Shown here: piece by piece, positions 11,123 to 22,924 of the stretch
How positions within the stretch are numbered: the first letter of the stretch is position 1
Layout of the letters: every line of letters starts with the position of its first letter
Assembly (NCBI GenBank): GCA_037975125.1
Contig: CM075851.1
Span: 126,836,981 to 126,900,980, forward strand
Reading direction: 5' to 3'
DNA length: 64,000 nucleotides
Source: Latrodectus hesperus
Lineage: Eukaryota > Arthropoda > Arachnida > Araneae > Theridiidae
Notes under the pieces: generated by a model
Told to the model about the DNA's origin: nothing
Seen by the model: the letters and a program-made list of their open reading frames with translations, nothing else
The model's database searches: none
Program-made: the position numbers and the translations under genes

Positions 11123-12160
11123 AAGACAAATACAGAGTAGCAGCTATAAAAAGTAATAGAAATCGTTCAAACAATGGGAAAAGGTGAAAATAATCAGATT
11201 ATTTAAGAAAAAGAGCATGTTTCAAAAAGCAAGCATAAAATTATAGTCAATAGTGGACTAAACCAACGTGATGAAAGCATGCTTACCGAAGAGATTTTCA
11301 TTTCTTATAGTTGCTGTGTGTGTTTAAAGAAAACGAGTAACGCAATTGAATACAAAATGTATTGTCAAAAGACTAGTTAATGTGATGAAATGGATATTTT
11401 TTGCAAAATATTTGTTTCAAAACTGAAAATGATATCGATAGTAAAATAAACTATAAAATCAATTTCGAAATACAAGCCAAAATAATTCAAATGAATTAGG
11501 AACAAAATTTCCCTCTGCTTCTTTGGGAGATACTGTGTGCGTTCTTATTCTTGAAATCCCAAAGAGGCTAGGTAATTCGCGCAGAATATTGGCAGCTTAA
11601 TGAATGTGACAGAGGATGCTTTCCATCAACTTGGAATGTCTGAAGGAATTTTTTTTAAAAAAGGTATATGCAGATCACGATTCATTTTATGCCCTAAGAG
11701 CTTGCTTAGAATTGAAAATATTCCTGATCACAAAATTCCTTTCTGGTCAGCTGCAAATTACTCAGTCTAGTGGCAGCAGCCATGGTATTTGTAAAACAAA
11801 AGTTCCAAAATATGAAATGTCTTTGACTGAAAAATGTAATGAAATGTAATTCAAAATATACTTCAAGCCTGCTATTTTGCAACAAGTAAATTCATTTCGA
11901 ATTTTTTATATGAAGATTTTGTTTTCCTAAATAAGAAAGGCATAAATAATGTTTTTTTACAACATTCATTTCATTTTCATTTTTCTTTATGCATTTTGAA
12001 TAGATTTTTATTGGCTCTCTCATGTTTTCAGAGCAACATTTACATTGTTGAGTAATGCGCATCATTTACATAATACCTCATCAGGACGTTACTTTGACTA
12101 AATAGAATTTGTCATTCTATAGAATGCCTAGGTATTATACACAATTTCTAGCGAATGTAA
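11123..12160. other. AT-rich spacer, possibly the tail of the integrase element
   Basis: No recognisable product. CTTTGGGA (about 11520) and TCCCAAAG (about 11557) are inverted, which may be chance. Confidence 0.4.
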
Positions 12161-12162
12161 GA

Positions 12163-12221
12163 TATATATATGTATGTATGAGTATGTATGTTTGTATATG
12201 TATGTATATGTATATATACCG
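12163..12221. repeat. degenerate TATG/TA repeat
   Basis: Irregular run of TATATATGTATG-type units. Confidence 0.85.
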
Positions 12222-12421
12222 CCAAGATAATTATTGGAGATGTCTCCTCTTCTAATAACATCAAGGTAGAGCAGGTAACTGTAACTTACAGACATTTGAC
12301 AGTACGAAGAAAGTACCAAACAGTTAAATTTACAAAAAAGGCGAACAAGTCTAGATGCTAATCATATCTCTCGCAAAGTGACTATTAATTGAAACAACAT
12401 ACCAAGACTCAAGACATCCAC

Positions 12422-13586
12422 CATGAAGTTCGATAACGAAATTCGAGAAGGTCTCAAATTAGATCAAAGATTTACTTTGCTTCAGGAATTTATCATATCC
12501 TCCTCCCTTCCTCACAAACACTGTTGTCAACTTGAACCAACTAGATCACTGTTCGAAAAAGGAGTCAGTGGCCATGGTTAAACCTAAAGGAATTTCAACT
12601 ATTGAAACTTATTGGGAACGTGATCCTGTGCGGATGTATGCTGATGGATCCTCAAATGAAATGATTGCTTCATGAATTTATCATATCCTCCTCCCTTCCT
12701 CACAAACACTGTTGTCAATTTGAACCAACTAGATCACTGTTCGAAAAAGGAGTCAGTGGCCATGGTTAAACCTAAAGGAATTTCAACTATTGAAACTTAT
12801 TGGCAACGTGATCTTGTGCGGATGTATGCTGATGGATCCTCAAATGAAATGATTCTGATCAGTGGAACAGGCATATCTATCACTCTAACTAATGACAAGA
12901 AAATGCAAAAATGTATGGATTCAGTCCAATTTTACTTGCGAACAATGGCAATCCTAGAGGTCCTACGAATGTATGTTTCACTGTGTAATACAGATAAAGC
13001 TATTTAGCTCATCGTTTTCTACGACTCCAAGGCCATCCTGAAGGCAATAGGAGATTCCAGGCTACCACAAGATATCCATCACTATTTAGAGACCTGGTAA
13101 AAAGGTATATTTTCCAGTGGATGCTTGCGCCTGTTGTCATTGAGGAGAATGAGGAAGTAGAAATGCTGGCTAAGAAGGCAAGAGACATTAACTCGGAAAC
13201 TCCCAGCACCGTAACTTTAAGAAACGCTAATGCAATTGCTAGATACAAACTGAAAGAAAAACACATCGAAATGGGACATCAAATATTTGCTATCAATGCA
13301 GACAAGATTATTACTAGGATTATTTCCAGACTTTCTGTGGAATAATCAGAAATACACACGGCACCAGAACTTACAAATCATGTAAGAACAGCCCGCAGAA
13401 GGAACTCACCCCGGAGCACATTTTTAACTGCCCGGCCATCACAAGAAGTTTACAGGCCATTGACGAATTTCCCTTTCAGGGAGATCTCTATAACGATAAA
13501 ATTGTACACACTGCTAAGACCGTAATTTTGGCACATGGAGTAATTTGACACTTGGCTTCAAATGGATACGACACCAAGTAGCCAAT

Positions 13587-13590
<4 letters not shown>
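12422..13590 (+). pseudogene. non-LTR retrotransposon 3' fragment (RNase H and tail)
   Basis: Several + strand frames together spell the RNase H and C-terminal part of a LINE ORF2. YADGSSNEM (from about 12823) carries the first RNase H Asp. YDSKAILKAIGD (about 13018) matches the second acidic motif. IEENEEVEMLAKKARD (about 13138) resembles the helix around the last Asp. TPEHIFNCPAI (about 13405) is the cysteine-rich tail typical of such ORFs. The frame changes at least twice and stops are present. It ends in a (TA)n array, as LINE tails often do. A 181-bp stretch is duplicated in tandem here. Reverse transcriptase is absent, so the copy is 5'-truncated. Confidence 0.7.
12486..12854 (+). repeat. 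tandem duplication, 188-bp period
   Basis: 12486-12666 recurs at 12674-12854 with about three differences by eye. It lies in the LINE fragment and breaks its reading frame. Confidence 0.95.

Positions 13591-13637
<47 letters not shown>
13590..13637. repeat. (TA)n microsatellite, LINE tail
   Basis: TA run directly after the C-terminal region of the LINE fragment. Confidence 0.95.
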
Positions 13638-13639
<2 letters not shown>

Positions 13640-13666
13640 TATGTATAGGTATGTATAAAATCACAG

Positions 13667-14592
13667 TGTTGTATTCACTGGCTGGATAATTTTTATAAAT
13701 TAAACTACCCATTTTTTTCTGGCTGGAAGTCCTTTTTTTATTATTTAATTCTATACCCCATTTCCCCCATTTTGACGAAGTGGAATGCCCTAACGTGGGA
13801 CTTGGAGAAAACCGGTCCTGCAAGGGAAAAGCGAGGGGAGGAAGAAGAGAAGTGAAGGGGAGAGGAAAAAAGACAGAGGAGCTGCAGGACATCGCCGGAA
13901 CAAGAGACCCGGTTGGTTTGGGGAGTTCGACGCTTTATTGGAGACTTTGAAAAGTAAAGTTGAAGTTGATAAAAAAGAAAAGCTGATTGAAAGAAGAAGA
14001 GCCCTCTCAAATTGTGAAATTAGGAGATGCCTGAATGTCAGCATTTACATCCAAGTTGTCGTCGACCCAAGGCGTTTGCCATACTATTAAAGAAGAACGC
14101 TGGACTATTGTGATCAACCAGGTTTGTGAACCCCTCTAAATAGGCCGGCCTATACCATCGACTGTTTATATATGTAAGTGAATGTTTTTTTTATTTATTT
14201 AATTATCCAGCCAGATTTTTTTTTGTGTGGTACCACCATTTACGTAACATTATTTAATAATTAATCTCACTAGAACAGGCAATCTAGGGTAACTTAATCA
14301 CTCCACGTGAGTGAATTATCATTTTAATAGCAAAGTTGTAATAAAAGAAATAATACAAATAATTGAATTCATATTATTGTAAATAGATGTGTTATTTTCT
14401 TTTGTGAATTAAAAGAAGTTTTGATTACTAAAACAAAGCCAGTTTCTGCTTCTGTTCTTTCAGGTTAGAATCTGGGTAGAAATAAAGACTTGAATAAATA
14501 CACAACGCAATATTAAAAAAAAATAATGCCTTATTTTAATATAAATTATCATATGTGATCGTTTTATAATAATTGTAATTTTCTACACAACA
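13667..14592 (+). repeat. 5' LTR (926 bp) of gypsy element
   Basis: Begins TGTTGT and ends ACAACA, a 6-bp inverted terminus. Poly(A) signals AATAAA occur at 14481-14486 and about 14493. An internal 14-bp inverted repeat pairs 13678-13691 with 14201-14214. Confidence 0.95.
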
Positions 14593-14595
14593 AAA

Positions 14596-14603
14596 TGGTG
14601 CCG
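14596..14603 (+). promoter_or_regulatory. candidate primer-binding site
   Basis: TGGTGCCG starts 3 nt after the 5' LTR and is complementary to a tRNA 3' end of the form CGGCACCA. I cannot name the tRNA. Confidence 0.5.
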
Positions 14604-14865
14604 TTTAAAGTGGATTTTGAAAAACTGAAAACGGAATAAGATTCTGGCTTAGTTTTAAACATGGCTGACTATTAAAAGATTGCACGTGGTACATCTCCTT
14701 ATTTAATTATTTACAGTAATCTTATTGTGTTTATTTTATATTAAGTGGAACATTGTAACTGTTGTGAAAATTATTGTAAATACTTATATGAATTTCATAT
14801 ATTTACATTAATATTTGCTAAGGTAAATTATTTTTTGAAGGTAAATATTTTTAATTAATGTAATT

Positions 14866-15825
14866 ATGAATAGTGAGACTCAAACCGCTTCGTGTGTTGT
14901 GTCAGTAGACACTCCTAATATTGGTGAATTCTTAAATAATATTCCTGTGTTTGATGGTAGTTGTAAAGATGTTTCACTATCACAATTTTTGGATAGAATA
15001 GATGAAATTGGTGACCATTGTTCATGGCGCCCGAAAGATAAATTATTAGCTTTAAAATTGAGAATTTCTGGAGAAGCGGAGGATTTTTTATCAAGTCAGG
15101 GTGACCTTAAAAAACACGGTTCATATGTAGATGTTTGCACGGCGCTTCGTGATAGGTTTAACTTCTGTCACTCTATGACAACAGATATCTCTCGGTTAAC
15201 TACGAGTTATCAGTTACCGTCAGAATCAGCACGAAGATATTTTTCACGAATCGAGGGCTTATCGTATAAATGCGTTCCTAGTGAACGAAGTAGTGAATTC
15301 GAGCAATATAGATTGGATTTATTATTGTCCACGGCAAAAAATGGCCTTAAGCCTGAACTTTTAAGAGGAATAACGCCTTTAGCTCTCACGGACTATAGTG
15401 AATTTAAGAAACAAGTCATTCTCTTAGAGGAATGCATTCCATTGAATAGACCGCCAACTACACAGTTTGAAACAGTTCACGCTGTGACTCAAATAAATGA
15501 GATAAGTGAACTAAAATCATTAATCAAACATAACACAGAAAAAAACTCGGAAATGCAGGGCATGTTCATAAAACAAATTAGTGACCTACAAGCTCAAATA
15601 GCTGAATTAAAAGTAAGTCAAATACCAACACAAGATAGAAACCAAAGAATACCTAATTTGTTTTGCGTCAGGTGTAAAAAACATGGGCATGAAGAAGCTA
15701 CATGCAGAATACCATTTTGTTCCTTCTGCCGTAAAATTGGACACGAAACGCAAAGATGTTGGTATTCCAACAAGCATAACAATTTCCATAAAGGTAGAGA
15801 TAATAGAAGAAATCATTTAAACTAG
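14866..15825 (+). CDS. gag: gypsy Gag protein (319 aa)
   Basis: This is the structural protein that would form the retrotransposon particle and bind its RNA. A capsid-like helical region covers about residues 20-200. A polar segment around 215-250, rich in Glu, Lys and Leu, may form a coiled coil. Two CCHC zinc knuckles (C-x2-C-x4-H-x4-C) begin at residue 267 and residue 285. A basic, Asn-rich tail follows. The ATG at 14866 is the first long in-frame start after the leader. The TAG stop at 15823 is touched by the slippery heptamer TTTAAAC (15816-15822), so a fraction of ribosomes should enter the pol frame here. The frame is intact. The gypsy lineage is not determined. Confidence 0.93.
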   Translation: MNSETQTASCVVSVDTPNIGEFLNNIPVFDGSCKDVSLSQFLDRIDEIGDHCSWRPKDKLLALKLRISGEAEDFLSSQGDLKKHGSYVDVCTALRDRFNFCHSMTTDISRLTTSYQLPSESARRYFSRIEGLSYKCVPSERSSEFEQYRLDLLLSTAKNGLKPELLRGITPLALTDYSEFKKQVILLEECIPLNRPPTTQFETVHAVTQINEISELKSLIKHNTEKNSEMQGMFIKQISDLQAQIAELKVSQIPTQDRNQRIPNLFCVRCKKHGHEEATCRIPFCSFCRKIGHETQRCWYSNKHNNFHKGRDNRRNHLN

Positions 15826-18800
15826 CAATAGGGGGAGAGACGGCTGCACCTCGCTACTCCGAAAATAAACCCACACAGGTGCCTTTATTTGTTACATCCA
15901 CAATAAATGATAAATTGCCAGTAATTCAAATCACAATAAATAATGTAAAAGTAAATGCTCTCTTAGATACAGGCGCATCTTGTAACCTAATCGAACGAAA
16001 TTTTTTTGAAACTATAGCTTATCAAAGTAGTGTAATGCTCTCACAATGTAAACTCCAAATTAAAGGTATTTCAGACCATGTGCTAGAAATTGAAGAAAAA
16101 GTAACTTTAAAAATTAAAATAAATAATATTGAATTTCAAAGCGATTTCTATATTACTAAAGATAGTATTTCAAAAAAATATAAATTAATACTAAGTAGTG
16201 ATTTTTTTGTACAACATAAAATGATAATTGATTATAGGCAAAAACTATTACATAATACAACTACTTCAATTAAATGGAATTACCAAAATCCTGACTGTGA
16301 CGAATTAAAAACTAATGTCGTGAACATAGAAGATAACAATAGTTGTATTTTTGGATTTTCCGTTACCAAAATAACTATTTTTCCTGGAACCGAAAAAATT
16401 ATAGAAATCAAAACAAAAGAAAAATTAAATTCAAATTTAGATTCGGTTTTAATAGAGCCTGCAAATGATCATGCGGGTGATAGAGTATGGGTTGCTCGCT
16501 CCGTAAACCCAGTATCTAAGGAGGGAAATTATAAAATAAGGGTTGCAAATACATCAAAAAATACTATACACATAAACAAAGGTTCAAAATTAGTTTCCAT
16601 TGAACCTTTACAAGTAACAAAAATTGATACTAAAGAGTGTAATACATTTTCCACTGAAGAAATAGGTGATGATTTTGAAGCTTGGGGAGGAAAACTAGAT
16701 TTATCGCACCTATCCGAAGATAAGAAAAGAAAATTACTTCCCCTGCTTGAAGAATTTAAACATGTGTTTGCCCATTCTATTCAAGATTTGGAGGGTTGTA
16801 ATACTATACAACATGAAGTTAATTTGACAGATGATATTCCAGTTAGGCAAAAATTTTATAGGCCTCCTCATCACCTAAAAGAGGAATTAAATAGACAGGT
16901 CAACGAATTACTAGACATAGGGATTATTAAAGAAAGCAGTTCCCCTTATAGCGCACCAGTACTTCTTGTCAAAAAGAAAGATGGTTCTTTCAGACTTTGT
17001 ACCGACTTCAGGAAACTAAATGAAAAAACTGTACCAGACTCTTTTCCTATTCCTAATATAACGGACTTAGTGGACAATTTAGGAAATGCTACTCTATTTT
17101 CTTGTATGGATTTATGTAGCGGGTTTTTCCAAATGAAAATTGATCCTAAGGACACCTATAAAGCAGCGTTTGCAACTGAGCATGGTTTATATGAATGGAA
17201 TAGAGTACCATTTGGTATGCGCAATTCGCCAAATAGTTTTCAAAGATTAATGGAAATAGTACTGTCTGGATTAAAACCTCTTCAAATAGCAGTATATTTA
17301 GATGATATCATAATTGCTTCTTCTGACTCAATAGATGAACATTTAAATAAATTACGGTTAGTTTTTAAGAGATTAGAAGAACATAAATTGAAAGTTAAAC
17401 CTTCTAAATGCTGTTTTTTAAAGGAAACTATAAACTATCTGGGTTTCACTGTTTCAAAGGGGACAGTTTATCCCGATAAGAAAAACATACAAGCTGTGTT
17501 AGATTTCAAGGTCCCAACCACTCGTAAACAAGTTAGAGGATTTCTTGGATTGACAGGGTTTTACCGAAGGTTTATAGAAAATTATGCTGAAATAGCATTA
17601 CCTCTAACAAACTTGACGAAAAATGATGTTAGATTCAGTTGGGATGATTCAGCTCAGCATGCTTTTGACACCTTGAAAAACTGCTTAATTTCTGAACCTT
17701 GTTTGAAACTACCAGATTTTTCAAAGGAATTTACATTAAGTACTGACGCTTCAAAATACGCTTTAGGAGCTGTTCTTTGCCAAAACGATGAAAATGGCTT
17801 CCCACATCCTGTTGCATACGCCAGTAAAAAACTAAAAGATGCAGAAATTCGATATAGTACAGTAGAAAAAGAAATGCTCGGAGCGGTATTCGGCGTTACC
17901 CATTTTAAACAATATTTGTACGGGAAAAAATTTATCATCTATTGCGATCAAGCAAGTCTTTCCTTCGCACTCAAAGTGCGAGATCCAACTTCTAGAATAG
18001 CCCGATGGGTAATGACTCTGCAACAATATGATTATACCATTGTACATAAACCGGGAAAATTAAATATAACAGCTGATTACTTGTCTAGGGGTGTAAACGC
18101 AGTAGAAGTAATAGCTTCCAACTACGATTCTGATTCCACAATGAAACATCGAATTAAAATTCATCAGGAACAGGACCCAAAATGCCAACAAATTATTAAT
18201 TATCTAAAAAATAAGGAGACACCATCACCTACTCATATGTTATTTTTTGAAAAAAATGATCTTCTTTACTGTATACCAAAAAATGCCCCCAAACATCGTG
18301 GTGACATCAAAGATAAATTAGTGGTACCCCTAACTTTAGTATCAGAAATAATGCGTCAGTGTCATGATTCCCCAATAGCAACCCATCAGGGATTTCAAAA
18401 GACTCTGAACAGAATTAGAGAAAACTTCTATTGGGGTAATATGTATAAACATGTTTTAAACTACGTTAAATCGTGTACTTCTTGTGTTGAAAAGAGAGGT
18501 CATAAGCCCGAAAAACTAGCTCCATTACAGCGCGTTCCAGTCACACAACGACCAATGAAATGCATAGCTATGGATGCCCTGGGTCCACTTCCTCTAACTT
18601 ATTCAGGAAATAAATATATCTTGGTGATTTCTGATTATTTTACACGCTGGCCGGAAGCATATCCGACACCCGATATAAAAAGTGAAACCGTTGCTAGAGT
18701 ATTAGAAGATTTTATTAGTCGACATGGTGTACCTTCTCGTCTAATTTCCGATAGAGGCTCTAACTTTATCTCAAAATCCATCTCTGAGGTGTATTCGAAA

Positions 18801-19673
18801 TTAGGTATTGAAAAACACACTACTACTTCATATCACCCTCAGAGTGATGGAATGGTAGAAAAACTTAACTCGACTTTAATTAATTCATTAAGTCATTTAG
18901 TAAATTCTACTCAAACAGACTGGGATCGGCATGTACCTTTCGCCTTGCTAGCTCATAGATCGGCACGACATTGTACAACAAGCGAAACACCATCATATCT
19001 CTTGTATGGCAGGGATATCCAGTTACCGTATTCTGTTATGTCTCAACCTATAGCTCATAACTATGCGGATGTCCGAGAGTACGCTGGAGATCTAGTTGTA
19101 CGTTTACAAAATGCTTTTCAAATTGTCAAAAATAATTTAATAGCTGCAGCAGAAAAACAGGAGACGTATCGCCGTAAGACCGCAGTTGATAAACAAATAG
19201 ATATAGGAGATGTCGTATATCTATATCTACCCGAAACAAGAGCAGGGATTTCAAGAAAATTAATGAGACCAAATGTAGGCCCTTTTAGAGTTCTGAATAA
19301 ACAATCACCAGTAAATTACGAGATAGCTTGCGTAAAAGAACCTTCAAAAACCCAAATAGTTCATGTAGATCGACTTTCAAAAATTAATGATAGAATTGTA
19401 TTCCCGACTTTACACGAAATTAATTCTACACCTCAGCAATCTACTGACTCGAATAAGGAAAGTAAAAATAGTTACTTCGGGGTTAACGCTAGCGTGCAAA
19501 GAAAAGGTAAAAAGGCGTTTGTTCTTAGCCCTGTAATTAATCCTCAGAGCAAAAGCTCAACGTCAATTCCAAATAAAGGAGTTTCAACTGTCCCAAAATG
19601 TGATGGTGGAATATCTCGAACAATAAAACATAATTATAATACTCGTTTCGCTCGAAAGAACTGTAGCACATAA
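15807..19673 (+). CDS. pol: gypsy Pol polyprotein (protease, RT, RNase H, integrase)
   Basis: First ATG is at 15879 (1264 aa from there), but the frame is open from 15807, which fits entry by frameshift from gag; no start of its own is needed. Residues below count from 15879. Protease: LLDTGAS with Asp30. RT: RLCTDFRKLN and VYLDDI with Tyr473. RNase H: STDASKYALG with Asp623, then TADYLSRG. Integrase: an H-H-C-C zinc region (HQGF to CTSC), then Asp899 (MDALGPL), Asp958 (ISDRGSNF) and Glu994 (VEKLNSTL), giving a standard 35-residue D-E spacing. A GPF-type C-terminal module (VGPFRVL) follows. All catalytic motifs are present, so the enzyme set looks functional. This is the common gypsy order, in contrast to the element at 39-46 kb. 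Confidence 0.95.
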   Translation, partial: KKSFKLAIGGETAAPRYSENKPTQVPLFVTSTINDKLPVIQITINNVKVNALLDTGASCNLIERNFFETIAYQSSVMLSQCKLQIKGISDHVLEIEEKVTLKIKINNIEFQSDFYITKDSISKKYKLILSSDFFVQHKMIIDYRQKLLHNTTTSIKWNYQNPDCDELKTNVVNIEDNNSCIFGFSVTKITIFPGTEKIIEIKTKEKLNSNLDSVLIEPANDHAGDRVWVARSVNPVSKEGNYKIRVANTSKNTIHINKGSKLVSIEPLQVTKIDTKECNTFSTEEIGDDFEAWGGKLDLSHLSEDKKRKLLPLLEEFKHVFAHSIQDLEGCNTIQHEVNLTDDIPVRQKFYRPPHHLKEELNRQVNELLDIGIIKESSSPYSAPVLLVKKKDGSFRLCTDFRKLNEKTVPDSFPIPNITDLVDNLGNATLFSCMDLCSGFFQMKIDPKDTYKAAFATEHGLYEWNRVPFGMRNSPNSFQRLMEIVLSGLKPLQIAVYLDDIIIASSDSIDEHLNKLRLVFKRLEEHKLKVKPSKCCFLKETINYLGFTVSKGTVYPDKKNIQAVLDFKVPTTRKQVRGFLGLTGFYRRFIENYAEIALPLTNLTKNDVRFSWDDSAQHAFDTLKNCLISEPCLKLPDFSKEFTLSTDASKYALGAVLCQNDENGFPHPVAYASKKLKDAEIRYSTVEKEMLGAVFGVTHFKQYLYGKKFIIYCDQASLSFALKVRDPTSRIARWVMTLQQYDYTIVHKPGKLNITADYLSRGVNAVEVIASNYDSDSTMKHRIKIHQEQDPKCQQIINYLKNKETPSPTHMLFFEKNDLLYCIPKNAPKHRGDIKDKLVVPLTLVSEIMRQCHDSPIATHQGFQKTLNRIRENFYWGNMYKHVLNYVKSCTSCVEKRGHKPEKLAPLQRVPVTQRPMKCIAMDALGPLPLTYSGNKYILVISDYFTRWPEAYPTPDIKSETVARVLEDFISRHGVPSRLISDRGSNFISKSISEVYSKLGIEKHTTTSYHPQSDGMVEKLNSTLINSLSHLVNSTQTDWDRHVPFALLAHRSARHCTTSETPSYLLYGRDIQLPYSVMSQPIAHNYADVREYAGDLVVRLQNAFQIVKNNLIAAAEKQETYRRKTAVDKQIDIGDVVYLYLPETRAGISRKLMRPNVGPFRVLNKQSPVNYEIACVKEPSKTQIVHVDRLSKINDRIVFPTLHEINSTPQQSTDSNKESKNSYFGVNASVQRKGKKAFVLSPVINPQSKSSTSIPNKGVSTVPKCDGGISRTIKHNYNTRFARKNCST
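15816..15822 (+). promoter_or_regulatory. -1 ribosomal frameshift heptamer
   Basis: In the gag frame the bases read T TTA AAC, followed at once by the TAG stop. Slipping back one base gives TTT AAA and enters the pol frame, which has no stop from 15807 onward. A G-rich stretch (GGGGGAG at 15831) starts 8 nt downstream, a typical spacing for a stimulatory structure. I could not fold it, and no long stem is obvious by eye. Confidence 0.8.
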
Positions 19674-19748
19674 TTGACTGATTAAATGAGTAATACAAAC
19701 ATTAACAAATGATTGTGTAGAGTGTATGTATAGCAATAAATAGTTTCG

Positions 19749-19854
<106 letters not shown>

Positions 19855-20145
19855 TTTATATCTTGAATTACTTATGTAACTGCTGACTAAAGTTCTTAAT
19901 TCTAGCAGTCTGTAAGAAGTTTATATTTTAAATTAGCCAAGATTACATTGTGTGGTAAATAAATGTATACTTTATGTGCTATTTCTAATTGGAAATCTTA
20001 TTAATTATCACTTTATGTATGATTTTAAGTAGAAAACAAAAAAAATGTATTGAACAAATCAGAGCCATGCAAAATAAGTGCAAATGTGTAAATGTGCAAA
20101 TATGTGAAAAAAATCTTCGATTTTTTTTTCCAGGAAGATTATTGG

Positions 20146-21070
20146 TGTTGTATTCACTGGCTGGATAATTTTTATAAATTAAACTACCCATTTTTTTCTG
20201 GCTGGAAGTCCTTTTTTTATTATTTAATTCTATACCCCATTTCCCCCATTTTGACGAAGTGGAATGCCCTAACGTGGGACTTGGAGAAAACCGGTCCTGC
20301 AAGGGAAAAGCGAGGGGAGGAAGAAGAGAAGTGAAGGGGAGAGGAAAAAAGACAGAGGAGCTGCAGGACATCGCCGGAACAAGAGACCCGGTTGGTTTGG
20401 GGAGTTCGACGCTTTATTGGAGACTTTGAAAAGTAAAGTTGAAGTTGATAAAAAAAGAAAAGCTGATGGAAAGAAGAAGACCCCTCTGAAATTGTGAAAT
20501 TAGGAGATGCATGAATGTTAGCATTTACTTCCAAGTTGTCGTCGACCCAAGGCGTTTGCCATACTATTAAAGAAGAACGCTGGACTATTGTGATCAACCA
20601 GGTGTGTGAGCCCCGCTAAATAGGCCGGCCTATACCATCGACTGTTTATATATGTAAGTGAATGTTTTTTTTATTTATTTAATTATCCAGCCAGATTTTT
20701 TTTGTGTGGTACCACCATTTACATAACATTATTTAATAATTAATCTCACTAGAACAGGCAATCTCGGGTAACTTAATCACTCCACGTGAGTGAATTATCA
20801 TTTTAATAGCAAAGTTGTAATAAAAGAAATAATACAAATAATTGAATTCATATTATTGTAAATAGATGTGTTATTTTCTTTTGTGAATTAAAAGAAGTTT
20901 TGATTACTAAAACAAAGCCAGTTTCTGCTTCTGTTCTTTCAGGTTAGAATCTGGGTATAAATAAAGACTTGAATAAATACACAACGCAATATTAAAAAAA
21001 ATAATGCCTTATTTTAATATAAATTATCATAAGTGATCGTTTTATAATAATTGTAATTTTCTACACAACA
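20146..21070 (+). repeat. 3' LTR (925 bp) of gypsy element
   Basis: Matches 13667-14592 end to end, with differences clustered around 20466-20615. AATAAA at 20960-20965. Confidence 0.95.
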
Positions 21071-21074
21071 ACAG

Positions 21075-21716
21075 CAGTATTGTATAAACGAATTATGAAT
21101 GATATTCATATTTCAGAACCAATGCCAAGATATTCAATAATTTGGGAAAGTCAAACGCGTTCTCTACCTTAGGTAATTTAGAAACTATTAGGAACGTTGA
21201 AGCAGGATTTTGACACGAATTAATTTCAGTTGGTATTCGGGTTAATTTATTACAGCTTAGTTTCTTAGTGCTGGTATGTAAAGTTTATAATTAATACTAT
21301 ATTTCCACTAAACAAATGATATTAGTTTGAGTTTAATCTACATAGAAGTCTAGGCATCTTTATATTCAAAGTAATTTGATGTAATGCATGTAATTAATCA
21401 TGATAAATATTTAATTTATATTCGTCTCCAAAACTGAGGTTACAAAAATATTTTGTGATAAAGGCAATTATGTGCAGTCAAAATTTTGAAAACTAATGTT
21501 ATGCAGTGCAGTTTAGCAAATGTTATCTATAAATACATCTAATGACTGGGTGAAAGAATCAATTAAAAAGCAGTAGAATTTGAAGCTGATAATTGAATGT
21601 TTTCTGAAACTTCCAAATATAAAAGGCTGGAATTCTGGTTCTCAAAGAAAGTATCTAATTACACAGATTACAGTTCAAATAAAAAATAGAAATTGATGGA
21701 GAACCAATAATATTTT

Positions 21717-21720
<4 letters not shown>
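21075..21720. other. AT-rich spacer
   Basis: Nothing recognised. Confidence 0.5.

Positions 21721-21807
<87 letters not shown>
21721..21807. repeat. (TA)n microsatellite
   Basis: Pure TA array. Confidence 0.97.
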
Positions 21808-21809
<2 letters not shown>

Positions 21810-22120
21810 CAGTCGTAAACAGTTATCGCTCATTGTGCAAATTTATTATGCAAGGTGTTTTCCATATTATGTCAATCGCGGCAGACATCATTCTCGGCAG
21901 ACAAGGAGCAATCATTCTCGTCAACAGAAAGTATCAATTTCGGTATTCAACTGAATCGGGAACAAGTTCAGTATACACTTGGCGACCGCGGCGAATTTTT
22001 TTGTTGCCAAGTTAGGCGCGCGTTTATAAACACTGGAAATTTCCCGAAGTTTGATCGAAAAATAAGCATTTCAGAAAATTTAAAAAAGGAAATAAATAAA
22101 AAAAATGGACTTACTTGATA
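21808..22120. other. GC-richer unassigned segment
   Basis: Holds unusually GC-rich stretches for this window (about 21870-22015) and two overlapping open frames of 60 and 87 codons without recognised content. A 17-bp stretch at 21958-21974 is inverted at 23222-23238. Confidence 0.3.
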
Positions 22121-22220
22121 TGAAGTTAAGCTGACATGCCGATTGGTATATTTATTTCGACATTTTATTCGTTTGTCACCAGTGTCATATTTCAGTAAAA
22201 ATAATTATCTAATTTTACAA

Positions 22221-22371
22221 AAAAAGCATTCAAAAATATTTTTATAAATATATACACTTCATAAAATTTAAAAAAAGCATGCAAAAACTTATTTTTCAAA
22301 TATATACATTTTTTAAAATTTAAAAAAAAACATGAATAAAATATTTTTTAAATATAAGCACTTTTTAAGTA
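22221..22371. repeat. imperfect tandem repeat, about 51 bp x 3
   Basis: Three A/T-rich units sharing AAAAGCAT(G)CAAAAA, ATATATACA and AAAATTTAA blocks. Confidence 0.7.
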
Positions 22372-22924
22372 AATAAAAATGAAACACGAATACAATAAGA
22401 AAATACGCGTAAGCAATAGAATTTAAATAAAATACTAATACCTTCTCGAAATCCAATTTCCGTTAAAAAATTAATTAATATTTGCGAATTCTAAATTAAT
22501 TAATAATTTGGAATCCTGAGCAAGAATCCATCATTATTATCTTTAATTTTTGCTAAAATAATTTGTTGATATATCATGCCAACATTTTGAACATGAGAGA
22601 TTTTAAATTATAACAATAAATAAAGTAATTAAAACATTAAAAAGGGGATAATAAATTAAGAAAACGAAAGAAGAAAAAAAGAATATTTAACGGTTTTAAA
22701 TATATAAAATAAAATATATCATTTAATAAAAAATATATCTTATAAATAAACCAATTAAAAGTAAATATAAAAGAAATAGTAAAAAAGAAAAATTTACGAT
22801 GTTTGGACACTGGCGACAACGTAACACAACTGTGGGAAAACCACTAATTGAAGCAGCAACAGCCAACGAAATTAAAATGACTATCAATTAAAATGTAGAA
22901 CAAATAACAAAGAAAGTTCTCGAA

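Noticed and set aside
13488..14044. Frames of 84-134 codons across the gypsy LTRs (again at 19985-20597)
   Set aside because: They occur in both LTRs on the minus strand, some continue into TA repeat or flank, and have no known motif.
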